Below are positions 1 through 12,500 of a stretch of DNA of 64,000 nucleotides, in pieces; position 1 is the stretch's first letter, and every line of letters begins with the position of its first letter. Position numbers and translations under genes: made by a program. The notes under the pieces were generated by a model, which saw only the letters and a list, made by a program, of their open reading frames with translations, was not told where the DNA came from and made no database searches. The DNA is from Branchiostoma floridae (taxonomy: Eukaryota; Chordata; Leptocardii; Amphioxiformes; Branchiostomatidae), in contig NC_049992.1 in assembly GCF_000003815.2 (NCBI RefSeq), forward strand, positions 9,859,407 to 9,923,406, in the 5' to 3' direction.

Positions 1-280
1 TATATGCTTTTTTAAAGCTGGGTTGCAGGTACCATCCAGGTACGTGGGGTCATACTTTGTGGCGTCACTGAGGAAAGTGAACGTTGTCAGACATGAATCT
101 GATATTTCGGCCACGTTTCTGAATCATAAAATTTTTTATTTTTATGGCAGCCAATGCTTGATATATATTTGGGATGATCAGGGGATCCAGAGGAAACTTA
201 GTGGCAATATTAAGAAACATGATGTGTTTGAAGGCATTTGAAAGTCCATGAAGGAATGCAGCTTCAGTAAGACAGTCTAA
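1..280. other. non-genic flank
   Basis: No splice-bounded coding segment is recognised. The one short open frame has no family resemblance. The stretch ends at the TAA that is duplicated on either side of the transposon starting at 281. Confidence 0.4.
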
Positions 281-1868
281 GGGACTGTGCGATATTTATC
301 AGGGGGGGAGGGCTGGTGCGTTAGGGGGGGAGGGCCATGTTAATTTTTTTTGAGGTGGGGGGAGGGCCATGTTAATTTTTTTTAGATAGGGGGGAGGGCC
401 ATGTTAATTTTTTTGAAAGAATTGTTTATACTCTTTTTGTTTTGATATCTTGACATGGCCCAAAAACTGATAAAATAAGCCTTCTGAATAGCCTAAAATG
501 CAAGAGCTTCCGGGGGGCTTTGCCCCCCTAGGCCCCCCAAAGTGGCGCTGCCCTGGACCAGTGTTCCCGCCAGGCATACGTCATAATTTCTGTCTACAGA
601 CTTATTTGTTTCTGGAAAGACGCACTCGGCTCGGCTGAGTTTCCCAAAATATTTAAGTTACAAAAGCGGTGCACGGTAAATACGTGAAGAATCCAAAACT
701 ATACACTTTATTTTTTATTTAAAACATTTCTTTTGTTTCAAAAAGACAAAATTTGCGGCAGAAAAAGGGGCCGCAATATTGTTGTCAAGTGTTGATCGAG
801 TCGGCTGTGCACTGGCATTGGCGTCCGTAGCACATGCCGCGGCACGCCCCCCTCCCCAGACGGACTGTCGATCGCAGCGCCCAGCACGTCTTTTCTGGCT
901 ACTCCTTCAAGACTACACCGGCACTGATCACTGCCAAAGATGCAGCAGATCGCCCTCCTTCGTATAATGTATAACGTTCTTGGTCTACTCTACTCTATGT
1001 AAAAAGAAATCCAGCGGTGAGCCAAAGATTTCACGCCGAAAACAGGGTTACCTGAGGTCGCACGAAACAAACGCACGCTCGTGGAAAATGACGTCGCGGC
1101 CTTGTAAAACCCGACCGATTCGATAAATTTGAGTAAAATCATCGGGCAAAATAGAAAAAAAAACACAAGGTGTGATGGCGCCGTTTATTCTATCCTCTGG
1201 AAAAACTACTAGCATTTGATGCGGGAGGGCGCAACATCGATCGCACGAGGTAGGCATTCTTTTAATATTCAATGCCGGAAAAAAATTGGCAGGATTTTTC
1301 CATGGGCTGACGAACTCACTGGCTAGAGCCCTGTTTGGAAGCATCAAAACCCCAAAATTTTCATATAGACATGACTGGACAAATAATACCCGGGCCAGAT
1401 CACGGACTGCTGATTCCCCGAGCTTATAGTTATAACGTATTTTTGGGGACAGGGCGGACGTCGATTACTGAAAAACGGGAGTAAAAAAGGCAACCGGCAT
1501 CCAATCTCAAGGGCATAATTTTCCTCTCAAGTTGCAGGAAATTCTGTTTTAGAGGGTTTGAAAATCCAAATTTTCCCGGGGGAACATGCCCCCAGACCCC
1601 TGCCCCGACGCTGTGAAAAAATCCTGGTGAGAACACTGGCGCCCTTGTGCCCTGACGTCTATACATGTTGTATTAAGTTTATTTTATCGGTTGTTTTTCT
1701 ACCTGTTTAATGATGCCTGTCGGGGGGAGGGTCATGTTGATTTTTTTTAGGTGGAGGGGGAGGGTCACGTTAAATTTTTTTGAGATGGGGGGGAGGGCCA
1801 TCAAAAAACTTTTTGATCCGACTTCCAATGCACCAGCCCTCCCCCCCCGATAAATATCGTACGGTCCC
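281..1868. mobile_element. Harbinger-like non-autonomous DNA transposon, 1588 bases
   Basis: The ends are inverted repeats. The left begins GGGACTGTGCGATATTTATC, and the right end read in reverse complement is GGGACCGTACGATATTTATC. The inverted similarity continues through a G-rich tract and the word GGGCTGGTGC. TAA lies immediately outside both ends (278-280 and 1869-1871). A 3-base TAA duplication with a GGG terminus fits the PIF/Harbinger superfamily. Inside each end are tandem copies of a GGGGGAGGGCCATGTTAATT-like unit of about 36 to 40 bases, with three on the left (about 328-415) and several diverged ones on the right (about 1715-1810). No transposase frame is seen, so it would depend on a partner in trans. 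The superfamily call rests on the duplication and termini only. Confidence 0.7.
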
Positions 1869-2384
1869 TAACATGATCTGGTTTGTCACCTTTTAGCCTG
1901 AGTGGTTAGTGTGTTAGGTTCGTGAGCTGGTGGGCCCGGGTTAAAATCCTGGGAGCCAGGAGACTACTACTTGCCTCTTGTGTTTCAAAAGTGCAAGATT
2001 GTGAAGGACCTTGCACTTGTGTCAGTGGGAAAGATGGCCTCAAGCCGACTTCTTCCAAGCCAATCCTCACGATGTGGTTCAGCATGTGAGAAGGCGTGTT
2101 AACCTTTACTGCCTCCTCAAGACATTTAAGATTCATTGTTTGACATTGCCTGGGCCAGACCCTATAGAAGAATATCATACATCCAACATCTGCCGAAACT
2201 TTACCCAGCAGACGTGCTTTAGGCGTTTTTGTCAAACTTCCTATTTTGCACTTTTTTTTCGCGCAAATGGACAGGAGGAACACAGTACAAATTAAAAGCC
2301 AAACAAAAAGTTGAAAAATGCCTAAACTGTAGCCCAACCTCTGCTTGGAGAGTAACCGGCGTGACACAGAGATTCTATCTTTCA

Positions 2385-2579
2385 TACTCTCCAAGCAGAG
2401 GTTCAGCTCCAGCTGTTTTTGATGTGTTAAAGGCCTTGGCCAGCAGACATGAAGGAAACGGTACAATATTAAAATAGAAAAACTTGACAAAAATGCCTAA
2501 AAGCATGCAAGAAGGTTGAAAACAATCTCCTTGAAGCATGTTAAAAACAGCCGAGAGCCAAACCTCTGCTTGGAGAGCA
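2385..2579. mobile_element. hAT-type MITE (CTCCAAGCAGAGG family)
   Basis: A 195-base foldback begins TACTCTCCAAGCAGAGGTTC. It ends in the inverted counterpart AACCTCTGCTTGGAGAGCA. Both inner arms contain inverted copies around CAGCTGTTTTTGATGTG. It is flanked by ATCTTTCA (2377-2384) and ATCTTTCC (2580-2587), an 8-base target duplication with one mismatch, as expected for hAT elements. It has no coding capacity. Confidence 0.7.
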
Positions 2580-3071
2580 ATCTTTCCATGTGCCACTTTT
2601 TGTTGGCTCTATGCAAATCAAGACAATTCACACCTTGTTCATATCCACAAAGTCGGGTCTGGTACCATGAATGCTGACCGAAGGGGGTCTGATAGACACC
2701 AACTGACCAAGCAGTTGTTAATCTGTGCTGGTTGAAAAGACACAGCTTAAACTTTAAAGGGCTTGTTGGCAAGTGACAGATGGATATTGCTAGTGTTTCC
2801 ACTATGGCTTACAACCATGCCTTTTTTTGGCTTGTTGACCCTCCTTTTAGGTGATTTTGTCAGGCCAGAGAGAAAAATCCTCAAGTAATTATTGTTATGC
2901 AGGTTCAAACAAGGTCAGCTTTTGTCCTTAATACAATTGCAAAGGATACATGTGCAATTATCAAGTATCCCACAGGGACTGTCCAAGAACCCCAGGTGGT
3001 GACTTTCTTCCTAACACGTGTCTTGCTCAGAGATAAGTCCTGGGCTTCAGTCAGCACAACGAGGGTTTATC

Positions 3072-3272
3072 TACTCTCCGAGCAGAGGTTAGGCTCCGTC
3101 TGTTTTTTGACGTTTCACTTTAGTCGTTTTTATTGAGCTTTCTATTTTGTCATGTTTCTTGAAGTACGCCAGCCAAACAATACAAGATACAATACAAAAT
3201 AGAAAGCCCAATAAAAATGACTAAAAAAAAAACGTTAAAAAAACAGCCGGAGCCAAACCTCTGCTTGTACTA
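3072..3272. mobile_element. MITE of the same CTCCAAGCAGAGG family
   Basis: The left end reads TACTCTCCGAGCAGAGGTTA. The right end reads CCAAACCTCTGCTTGTACTA. Between them are long inverted arms, with TTTAGTCGTTTTTATTGAGC on the left and GCCCAATAAAAATGACTAAA on the right. The right terminus has decayed, so the exact edge and target duplication are uncertain. Confidence 0.6.
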
Positions 3273-6244
3273 AGTTGTAGAGTGGCTTTATCATGACAAC
3301 CTTCCTTACTTGGTCAGTGGTATTTCAGAATGACAGAAACCTGAAAATTTACTTTTGGGATGGATTACCTCTGATGTAACGTCCTTGATGTAGAATATTA
3401 AAAAAGAGACATTTTGATTTACGATAATTATCTAAGTCTGGCACTCCCTCCCAAACCAATCAATGTTCAAACCAAACTGGCCGGCCCAGCGTAAGTCAGA
3501 AAACAGTAACTGACTATGTAATAATGATTAGCTTGTTGTACAGCACTCAGAGCACTGTCCTTTTCAACACATCCCTACAAGAAATCTCCACGCGTGGCCA
3601 ATTTACTCCTCTGCCGGCTAAACTCCTTCCCCCAGCTTATGTGCTGTCTTATGCCATGCAGGATCTGCTTGGAGATAACCCTACATGTAGAGCCTCCTCT
3701 ATATCTAGGGCAGGGCCTAGGGTGACAACCCTTCCATGGCAAACTCACTTGAGTCACTTCCCTGGCATTTACAAAGTAATAGGGAGTTTGGCAACTTTGA
3801 AACTAGCATAGCAGTCCCACAACTAGAAGGACCAGCTTTTATTTTCGAGCACTCCGGTCTGATTTTATCATGGTCATTACTGACAGAAGGGGGTCTGATA
3901 GCCAGCAGCAGTTGTTTACTTTTAACACAGCTTGAAGGGCAAACTGGCAGCAAGGCACAGCTGGATTGGAAAGGCACAGAGGTGCTGACTTCATTCCTAA
4001 ACCTCCTTGGTTTGAGCAGTCTATTAGCTAAAGTGGACATATTTTTAAGCTCTTTAAAAGGACCATCAAATTTTCACAAAACTTTAAGAAACATTGTTCA
4101 TAGTTTAGCCCTAAATTGAAGACAACCTTGATTTACCCTACTGGTTTAACCATTTTAAATTCAAATATTAGTGTTATAGTGAACTTTATATATAGGTTTC
4201 TGAAATTCTGTAATTCTTCTGAAATTTCTTCTATTAATAATGGACCTCTGAGTTCCAGAGTTCGAATCTCTTTGAAAATTGAAGGCCTTTTATCCTCAGC
4301 ACTACAAGTTACAGCAAGTAACGTCCTTGGTTACAGGTAGCCTGGACCTGGATTCTTGCTAATTGTTAATTGGACACCAGCATCATTTGCATATCTTTAG
4401 AACAATAGCTGACCTTACTTTGAACCCGCATTACAATAGCGCATACTTACTTGAATTTTCAACTAGAGGAAGCAAGCTCCTGGCTTATGTTACAAGGCCC
4501 AATTTTAGATTATGAAATATTCTCTGGAACAAACTTGCCAATGAAGCATAACAACTTCATGGCATTCCATCCCATTTATACTCAAGTGTTAATATCTTAT
4601 GATGATCAAAAGATGACCAACCAGATCAAGGAGGTTGAAAAGAGGGACCAGAATGAGATCAAACAAATCTCAGGTTGCTGACCAAGGACCTTTCATCCTT
4701 GGCCACGTTGGTACTGTATTTCAATGCATGCATGAAAGGAGCATTCAAACAGAGGAGTTCATTTAATGAAAACACCACAGCCGTGTAAGCACAACATAGG
4801 CTGTTAAACATGTCATGGCCAACTGACTCATACTTTGTGTGTAACTTTAATTTGTGAGTTATCTATACGAAGATGAATCAATTACTTTATTTTGTTGGTC
4901 TTTTGCAACCTTTTCTGTATAATTTCTACCCCTCGAGCCGCCTCTATAATTCCCACTTCCGCACCTCCTACCCTCCTATATATAACTGGCATTTGCAACA
5001 GGCCAAGAATAAATGCAGGACTATCAAATAGTAGCACATTGACTATGATTGAGAAGGAAGGTTTCTGATGAGAGAATTTTACTTACCAGAGTTAGAGAAC
5101 AGTTTTTCCCTTGTAATGTAATGTACCAACTCAGATAAACTTTTATGCTTATCTATCCTGAGGTTTCTGCAATATCAAGATCAGGTCAGTCAATTCCTTA
5201 TAACATCCTTGCTCAGAACTTGTTTAAAAACTCCCTTGTAGTCTGGAAGGCATATACTAGTATGAGATCATTAACTATACTTCTCACCCAATTGAGACTG
5301 TCTTTCACTTCTCTAATGACCTGAATTACAAATTAGTACATGCATTGTACTTGCTAGTTTACACCAGTAGATAATCATGGCTTCTTTAGAGATGGGCAGG
5401 AAAGGGCAGGAGAGGTTATTATGACACCTATACATGAGCCTTTTGATGAATCTTACAGCATTTACCTCAGGAGTTATGGATGAGGAAAGGGCCATACATA
5501 CAACAGAGGCCTACAACTAGGTGGTATGTCTGTGGTCATACAATTTTTTCTGTGTGTAAAAAGGACATACAATTTAGATCCTGGGTAAATGTATGACCGT
5601 CCAGCCTCGTGTAAAATAGCCGCTGTCATGGGCACCCCCCTTTCAGTTTCAGGAGGATTGCATGATGGCTGATGGTTACATTACAGCTTATGTGCCAGAA
5701 GGGAACACATTTGTTGAAACCAAGTTCTAGTTGCCTCTTCTCATGCAGGCATTGTTATTGCCGGTGTGGGAATTCCTACCAGAAAATTCTTCTTGGCTGG
5801 GAGTGCTTTTAAGTTTTATATTGAAAATGTTAGCACTTGACAAAATGGCAAAAGTAGACTTGTAAACTTCAACTGAAGAAATTGTTTATATATTGAAGGC
5901 AGTATACATGTAATTATGGGGAGGGCACCCTAACATGCCAGGCTTTTTCATGCCCTTGATGTTTAGTTGCCAGAGAGTTGTCAAGTTCAGAATGCGATTC
6001 AAGGAATTCTTAACACATTCATCCATGGAACATACTTGGATAAAAAAATGGATTTATCTTGTTCATGCCCTGCGGATACAAGGCCCTCTATTATGTATGA
6101 ATATATTTCACTATATATTCACAGTCAGGTTTGATAAACAACTAATGCAATAGGCACAGTTTAACAGTTTCAAAACAAATGAAAAAAATCAAATTGATAA
6201 GAACTCCTTAGTGTTATTGCTTTAGATATGAATTATAAGGTCAT

Positions 6245-6416
6245 TTCTGCAGGAATTCCTGCAGAAATTCCTGCAGAAAACATTCTTCCTGCAGGAATTT
6301 ACCTTTGTCCTGCAGGAAATTTCTGCAGGAATTCCTGCAGGAAAAAGTTTTTCCTGCAGGAATTCCTGCAGGAAAAACGCTTCCTGCAGGAATTCCTGCA
6401 GGACTTCCTGCAGGAA
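6245..6416. repeat. dense array of CTGCAG palindromes downstream of TMCO4
   Basis: About twelve CTGCAG cores lie in 172 bases. Most are embedded in TTCCTGCAGGAA and joined through GAATTC, so that neighbouring 12-base palindromes overlap (CTGCAGGAATTC repeated). Because the unit is self-complementary, several frames stay open on both strands. The resulting SCRN/LQEF/AGIPA peptides are artefacts. The array lies 124 bases beyond the TMCO4 stop codon and could be in its 3' untranslated region. Confidence 0.8.
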
Positions 6417-6539
6417 GAAAATTTTCAAAATGAATATTCATGAAAGTTATTATCATATTTCACAACTGTACATCATACTTGTCAATCATATGTAAAGACT
6501 TTTCACCAAGTGCTTTTATATTGAAAATATAAGCCCATT

Positions 6540-9500
6540 TCAAAATGGGAAAAGTGGAATTCCAAAGTTATTGTGGAGCCTCTTTTGTGTTTTCTGTGAT
6601 GTTGCACTCTCCTCTTTGGCTTCTAACACACTTTCCACATCATCTGACTGACTTTGCACTGGAAGACAAACCCCTTCTACATCCCTAATAGTTGCTTCCT
6701 GAGATTTTGTTACCTCGTCTACATCTACGTCTTTTACTTCTAATTCTGTTGCTTCTAAGGCACTTTCAATTTCTCCTTCTGACGTCCTTCCCTCTTCTAC
6801 CTGGCCAACATCATTCTTTTTGTCTAACCCACTTGAGTTGTTGGTTTCGCTTGCAGCAAGCTCTGCTCTTTCCACGATTAAGAATTCTGTTTGTGATTTC
6901 GTCACCCCTTGCTGTGGCTTCTCCTGCAGTTCCGCCAGCTCTGGTGCGGTGGCGCTCCTGCGCAGGCCGGTGACGCCGTGCCTCTTGCTGCTGTCCAAGG
7001 CAACGGTAGCCAAATCCCACTTGTCCGCAACTCGACATTCTTTGGTCTTCACTCCGACAGCCTTCAGGATGGTGTCCATTTGGTTCATGTAGTCCATGTG
7101 GCCATTCACCTGTTATAAATAACATCAAACAAAATTAAGTTTTTTTGTTTCTTTTTTTTTTTATCATCAAGGTCCCCACATAAGATCATAAGGACACTTG
7201 AAGCTACTGGTTACCTGAATAAGATGGAAACATCTCTTCTTGCAGAGTGAAAAAAACTATTCTCTCCCTTACTACATGTACAGAGTATGTTTAATCATAG
7301 CCCTATATGACTTTAAAGACAAAATCAGTTAACAAGTTGCAAAACATTAACACAATCACAAATATTTTATATAATTCAATTTTTTTCTCAAAGACAAGGA
7401 CTGGTTTGTTCATAGACTAATGATTTAAAAGTATCCTACATGTACTCCTAAATGTACACCTTTTTTTCTCGATTTGTTTAATTTTGAGAAACGTACCACA
7501 GAGCTGAGGTCCACATTGAGCATGCGTCTGTTGTCCCATTTCACAGGCCTCAGACCGGCCACACTCAGCTGGACGGATGATGTTCTGTACAGGAACTGCA
7601 ACAACCAGTCTCCTCTGCAAAACAACACAATTTTTTAGTTAAAGGTAAAGGTAGTCCTAAAGCATTTTTGAGGCTGCAAACTAGGGCAATGGCTTCTTCT
7701 CCACTGTGTCTAGGGCATGGTAATTGAGAGTGGAGCCCAATTTGCACATGAGTTTACCTGCCCAACCGAAGTCAGGTACCCATTTTACACCTGGGTGGAC
7801 TAAGGAATGCCATGTCAAGTGTCTTTCCCAAGGGCAAAAGATCAGTTGCATGGAAGGATTTGTTCTGGGCCAAACCCCGCAATTATGCCACATGACCCCA
7901 CATTTTGTACTATAAACACTGTCGACATGAACTTTGTTATTGCTGTAAGCCTTGTAGTGACTAGTGGCACATCGATCAGCAAGTTTCCTTGCTGTTTCAA
8001 TAGCAGGCTATACTTTTACAGGGAAGGGTCCTCAAGGCACTTCCTCAAACATGGGTTGTGTAACCCCAAAGCTCCCTTACATCCCTTCCAGCCCCCACCG
8101 AGATATGCTGACCCCAGCACTCAAACAGAGGTCTCCCAGTTACATATTGAAACAGATTGGAATCAGGAGCACAACTATGAGAGCCACTAACAGTTTGCCA
8201 CAGGTGAGATTTGACAGTACAATGTACTGATACTTGTATGTACAAATCTAGTCCACACTTACCTACAGTAACCATTGATGATCCTACCAGAGACCAGTCT
8301 GTCCATGGGCATCCAGTTCTCAGGCTTTCCATTGATAGGTGCACCCAGTAGAACCACATCCTCTATGATACCTTCACAATCTGAGCAAGTTAGGAGAGGA
8401 TGTAAATCATAAAGAAAGAAATTCTATAATCAATCGTGGTTATATTAAGAATTTTTTATGTCAAGGTTTAAGTAATAAGTGATTAAAGTAAACTTTGCAC
8501 TTTCCAAATGCTGTCTATAAACAGATATTCATTTACAACTAACAAATATCAGAATGAATTGCAACTTATTAAACATACTAAAAATTTAATGCTATATATT
8601 ATATAGTTGAAGAAGTGTCATCATTTAATGACCATATTGTAGTTAGTCTTCAATGTTTGTATGAACTCTTCTTTTCTTGAACTATCCTTTGAATGAGAGA
8701 ATGAACTATCTTCACTAACATCTCTTGAGGCATTACAAGTCAATTTCCAATTGTAAGTCATATCTAAAGAATTCAGAAGGGTTACATGGTTACATTGTGT
8801 ACCTTTCCTTTTGGCCATCTCCTTCAGACAGTAGAAGATGACTCTTGCACCAAGACTGAAACCAACCAGGGTGACAGGTCTCTTCCCCTGGGGAAATATC
8901 AATAGATCATGGTCTTACTAGGAATTACAATATGATTTACTGACCAGATTAGCAGTGGGTACCAGTACAGAGACTTCAGGTCCGGTTCAGGTCCAGACCT
9001 GAACCTGGACCTGATTCAGTATGTAAAAACTGGTGACTGGACAAAACTCAAAATAATGGTCCATTTTCCTACAAAGAAATCTGTTTGGTGGAGTATTCCC
9101 CTCCCACTGGCGTTTTAAACCCTACAAGGCTAACTGCTTCTCTACGATTGGCTGTAAACCTGAGTAGAAACGACTGTAGACTCTACGCTACTTTGCTCGT
9201 TATTTTCTTCGACCGGTAAGCCCCCAAACATGTGAATGTCGATCATATAATCTCTTCCTTTTCCAATAGGTCCAACATCCGGTCCACCAAATTTTTTTCA
9301 GGTCCGGTTTTTCTGGACCGGTCAAATAAGAAAAAAACGGTTTTGGTACCGGTACCCACCCCTAGACCAGAGTGCTTGATTTGCAGTTGGCAGGCTTTTA
9401 CTTTGCCTTTAACACAGCACTATTAAAGGCCAAACAAATATTAATCTCTTTCTAACGAATATGTCAACACAGGGACAATCCTTGTACTGCAGTATCAGGT

Positions 9501-12500
9501 ATGATAATTAGATTCTAACACCGTTATCATTCTCCAACTATTCTAGTTATTGACCCTGACATAACTGTTAGTTAGTGAAGATGGTTAACCTGTTGATGGG
9601 TTAGCAGAACTTCTGCCAGCTGTTTGCCGACCTCCTCTGACCTCTGCAGACAGACGCTCCAGGGGTTGTCGATAACGTAGGCAGCGGACATGAGCGACAC
9701 GGGCCATGTTAGCGCTGCCAGAAGACCTGTTAGCAACGTAGTCATGTTAATGTTAGGCCACAATGATGTCATTTGTTTCTATCTCAGGTTTAAAATATAA
9801 TTTGCTTAATCAGGATATCCAGACGATAGACCTTGACACACACAGGGTCTCCAGGGCTCTCATCTTTATACATGTACACCAACAGTACAAAAAAGTCTTT
9901 TCATTTCTAATTGTTCACGGTGTGAATCAATGTACAATGTATTTTAATTTTTATATATTGTTAGCTGTTATGTTTTTTTTTATGCCACCTGTCTGCTCCA
10001 TCAATTTTCTATAAAAATTGGAGAACAAAGAAATTAATTTGGTATGGCCTGATACTGTAAATCTTGGAATATTAGCTTTGGTTCTGCTTTCACAGTTTTC
10101 ACAGTAACCTCTCCAATGCAGAATCTTAACCCAGCAAATAAGCCTTTCTTTGTACACGTGTCACTAGTACTGTACTACAGATTGAATTTTTTCAATCGCA
10201 AATTTGGATCACTGCAAAAACTTCAAAATTTCTGCAAAAAGAAGTGAATTTTCTGTAGTAACTATATGAATGACACAAACAGCACTTTGCCTACCGGCCA
10301 GAACAGTGTACTTCAAGGCCTCCTGTGCAGCAGTTGTCACCAGACTGCTGACGATGTACTCGAATGCTCGCCCGAGACTCAGCAGATACTTGGCCTCCCA
10401 CCTCAGACAGTACTGCTCCTTAGACTGCAGTAGGGTCTCCCAAGGAGCAGAGAAATTGTCTTGAGGAGGAAAGGTTTAGGAGATTAAGACATGTGTTCAA
10501 ACTGAATAGCTGGTGAAGGGCATGCAGAGCTAATCAAAGATGACATAGTGCCAATACAGTACTGGATATATATACAGTAATGTATAAATTCCCCTCTCCT
10601 GACGGGGACAACAGATATAGACAATAAACTGTAAACTGTATGTGAGTGTGTGAGTGAGTGAGTGAGTGAGTGTGTGAGTGTGAGTGAGTGTGTGAGTGTG
10701 TGAGTGAGTGAGTGAGTGAGTGATTGAGTGAGTGAGTGAGTGAGTGAGTGAGTGAGTGAGTGAGTGAGTGAGTGAGTGAGTGAGTGAGTGAGTGAGTGAG
10801 TGAGTGAGTGAGTGAGTGAGTGAGTGCTGGTACGTTGGCAATTTTAAGTTTTGGATCTGTCCCTAAAGCATTTTCATATTAACTGTTATATATGACTGGC
10901 CCTATCATGCAGATTTGATTTAATTTACCTGGCTTGTCTGACCGCAGCCAACCAGAGACAGCGATGGTGATGTGGAGTTGGTTCCCTTCAGTCAGTGGTT
11001 CAAATTCAAACTGTTCTACTGCCCCAACTCTCTTCTTCATCTTGTACCCTAGGCAGCATAAAAGGTACAGTCAAACCTGTCTATAGCAACAACTCAAGAG
11101 ACTTGAAGAAATGGTCACACTCACTCACATCATAGACAGTTGGTAACTTAAGAGGAAAAACAATTGGTTACAGAATATACAAAATTATACTAACTTGACA
11201 AGACACAACTGCAGACTATTGCTTCAAACTATTGCTTATTTTCAAACTTCTGTGACCTAAAATAGACTGTTCTGCTAAATCTAAAAAAAAAAGTACTAAG
11301 TCTAAGTCTCAGAAAAAAATCATGGATGTTCTTATCATCTGTGCTTGGAAATAAGAAAAATGGGTAAATCTTGTAATTCCTCTTACATTTTGGACAGTAT
11401 GACAAGAAAAGCTTCAGTTGACACTTTTATTTCAATATAACAGAATATATGTACATGATGTATGACTATATCAATGAAGGTTAGACATCCAGGTAATTAT
11501 ATATGTGCCAAAAAGCAGTTACTTAAGCAACTGGATTCCAAAATCATATCCAGTTGCTTGAGTAACTGCTTTTTTCGTGTATGACTGTGACTGGTTGAAC
11601 AAAGAGCTCCCCCTACCTGTGAGGCCAGCCCCTGCAGCTCCAAATAAGGATGTGATGACAGCTAGCCCGGCGGTGGAGCCCAGAACTGCAGCACTGGTGC
11701 CGCCAATGATGGCTCCTGCACCTGCTGCCACTAGGGGGGCTGCCAGGCCTCCTGTTAGGCCTGGGGAAAATGGCTTTTATTACTATACATCTTGATGTCT
11801 GCAATGATTTTACTTTTAAGTGTTTTCGCTGTGCGTATCTGCCGCGAAATTATGACCATGGAAATTATGTGCTTTCATCCTTGATTATTGATTCAACTGC
11901 AAATTGAAAACACCACGTTACTTCCTTTCCACCACTACTCCTAAATCAATTCCCCACAAACAGTATAGTACCATTATCTTTGAAAACGATAGTTGGTTGG
12001 TATGTTCACTGGTTGTTTACTGTGATTTTAGCTCCATCATTTTTCTCTGATCTTCCAAAGATCCCCAAAGTCTTCAAATCATTACTTCTCAATGAAAGAT
12101 GATTTTATTTAACTCATTGGTGGCCTAATAGAATTAAGTGAAAATGATCCTTATACTGTATACATGATTGTATTTACCTATGAGTGTGCCTCCAACCACT
12201 GTAGCCAGCCCAATTGCGACAAATCTCTTTCTCTGTTTACTCTTCTTTTGTTTCTCTTTCTCCTTCCTCTCTTCCCTATGTATGATACATGTGGATGACA
12301 GAAAATGGAAATTTTCAAAGATTACATGAAAATGTGAGAAAATACAATATGATTGGTTAAAAAATGGTGTTGGAGGAAGAAGTTCTGGCATCCTCTGTTG
12401 CTAATTTTGGACCTAAAAGTCTAAGGATTTTTAAGGAATATAGTAAGCAAGGTCCTACTTTAATTTTCAAGTCACTTTAGAGGGTGGTGACACTTTAGGG

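Larger units (their letters stand above)
1872..6244. other. intergenic region with scattered MITEs
   Basis: No protein family is recognised on either strand, and the open frames are short and overlap repeats. Near 1896-1965 a tRNA-like stretch (AGCCTGAGTGGTTAGTG, then GGGTTAAAATCC) suggests the head of a degenerate tRNA-derived SINE. At least three ends of a MITE family with the terminus ACTCTCCAAGCAGAGG occur between 2330 and 3272. A related repeat lies near 3590-3705 (TGGCCAATTTACTCCTCTGC), and the same words recur just before the assembly gap at 37760. Confidence 0.5.

Noticed and set aside
1906..2490. 194-codon minus-strand frame
   Set aside because: It runs across two MITE termini and a tRNA-like repeat, has no family resemblance and no splice context.
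6222..6456. Three overlapping frames with LQEF, SCRN and AGIP repeats
   Set aside because: They arise from the palindromic CTGCAG array, which leaves several frames open on both strands.
10530..10841. 103-codon frame of THSL repeats
   Set aside because: It is a translation of the GTGA microsatellite inside a TMCO4 intron.
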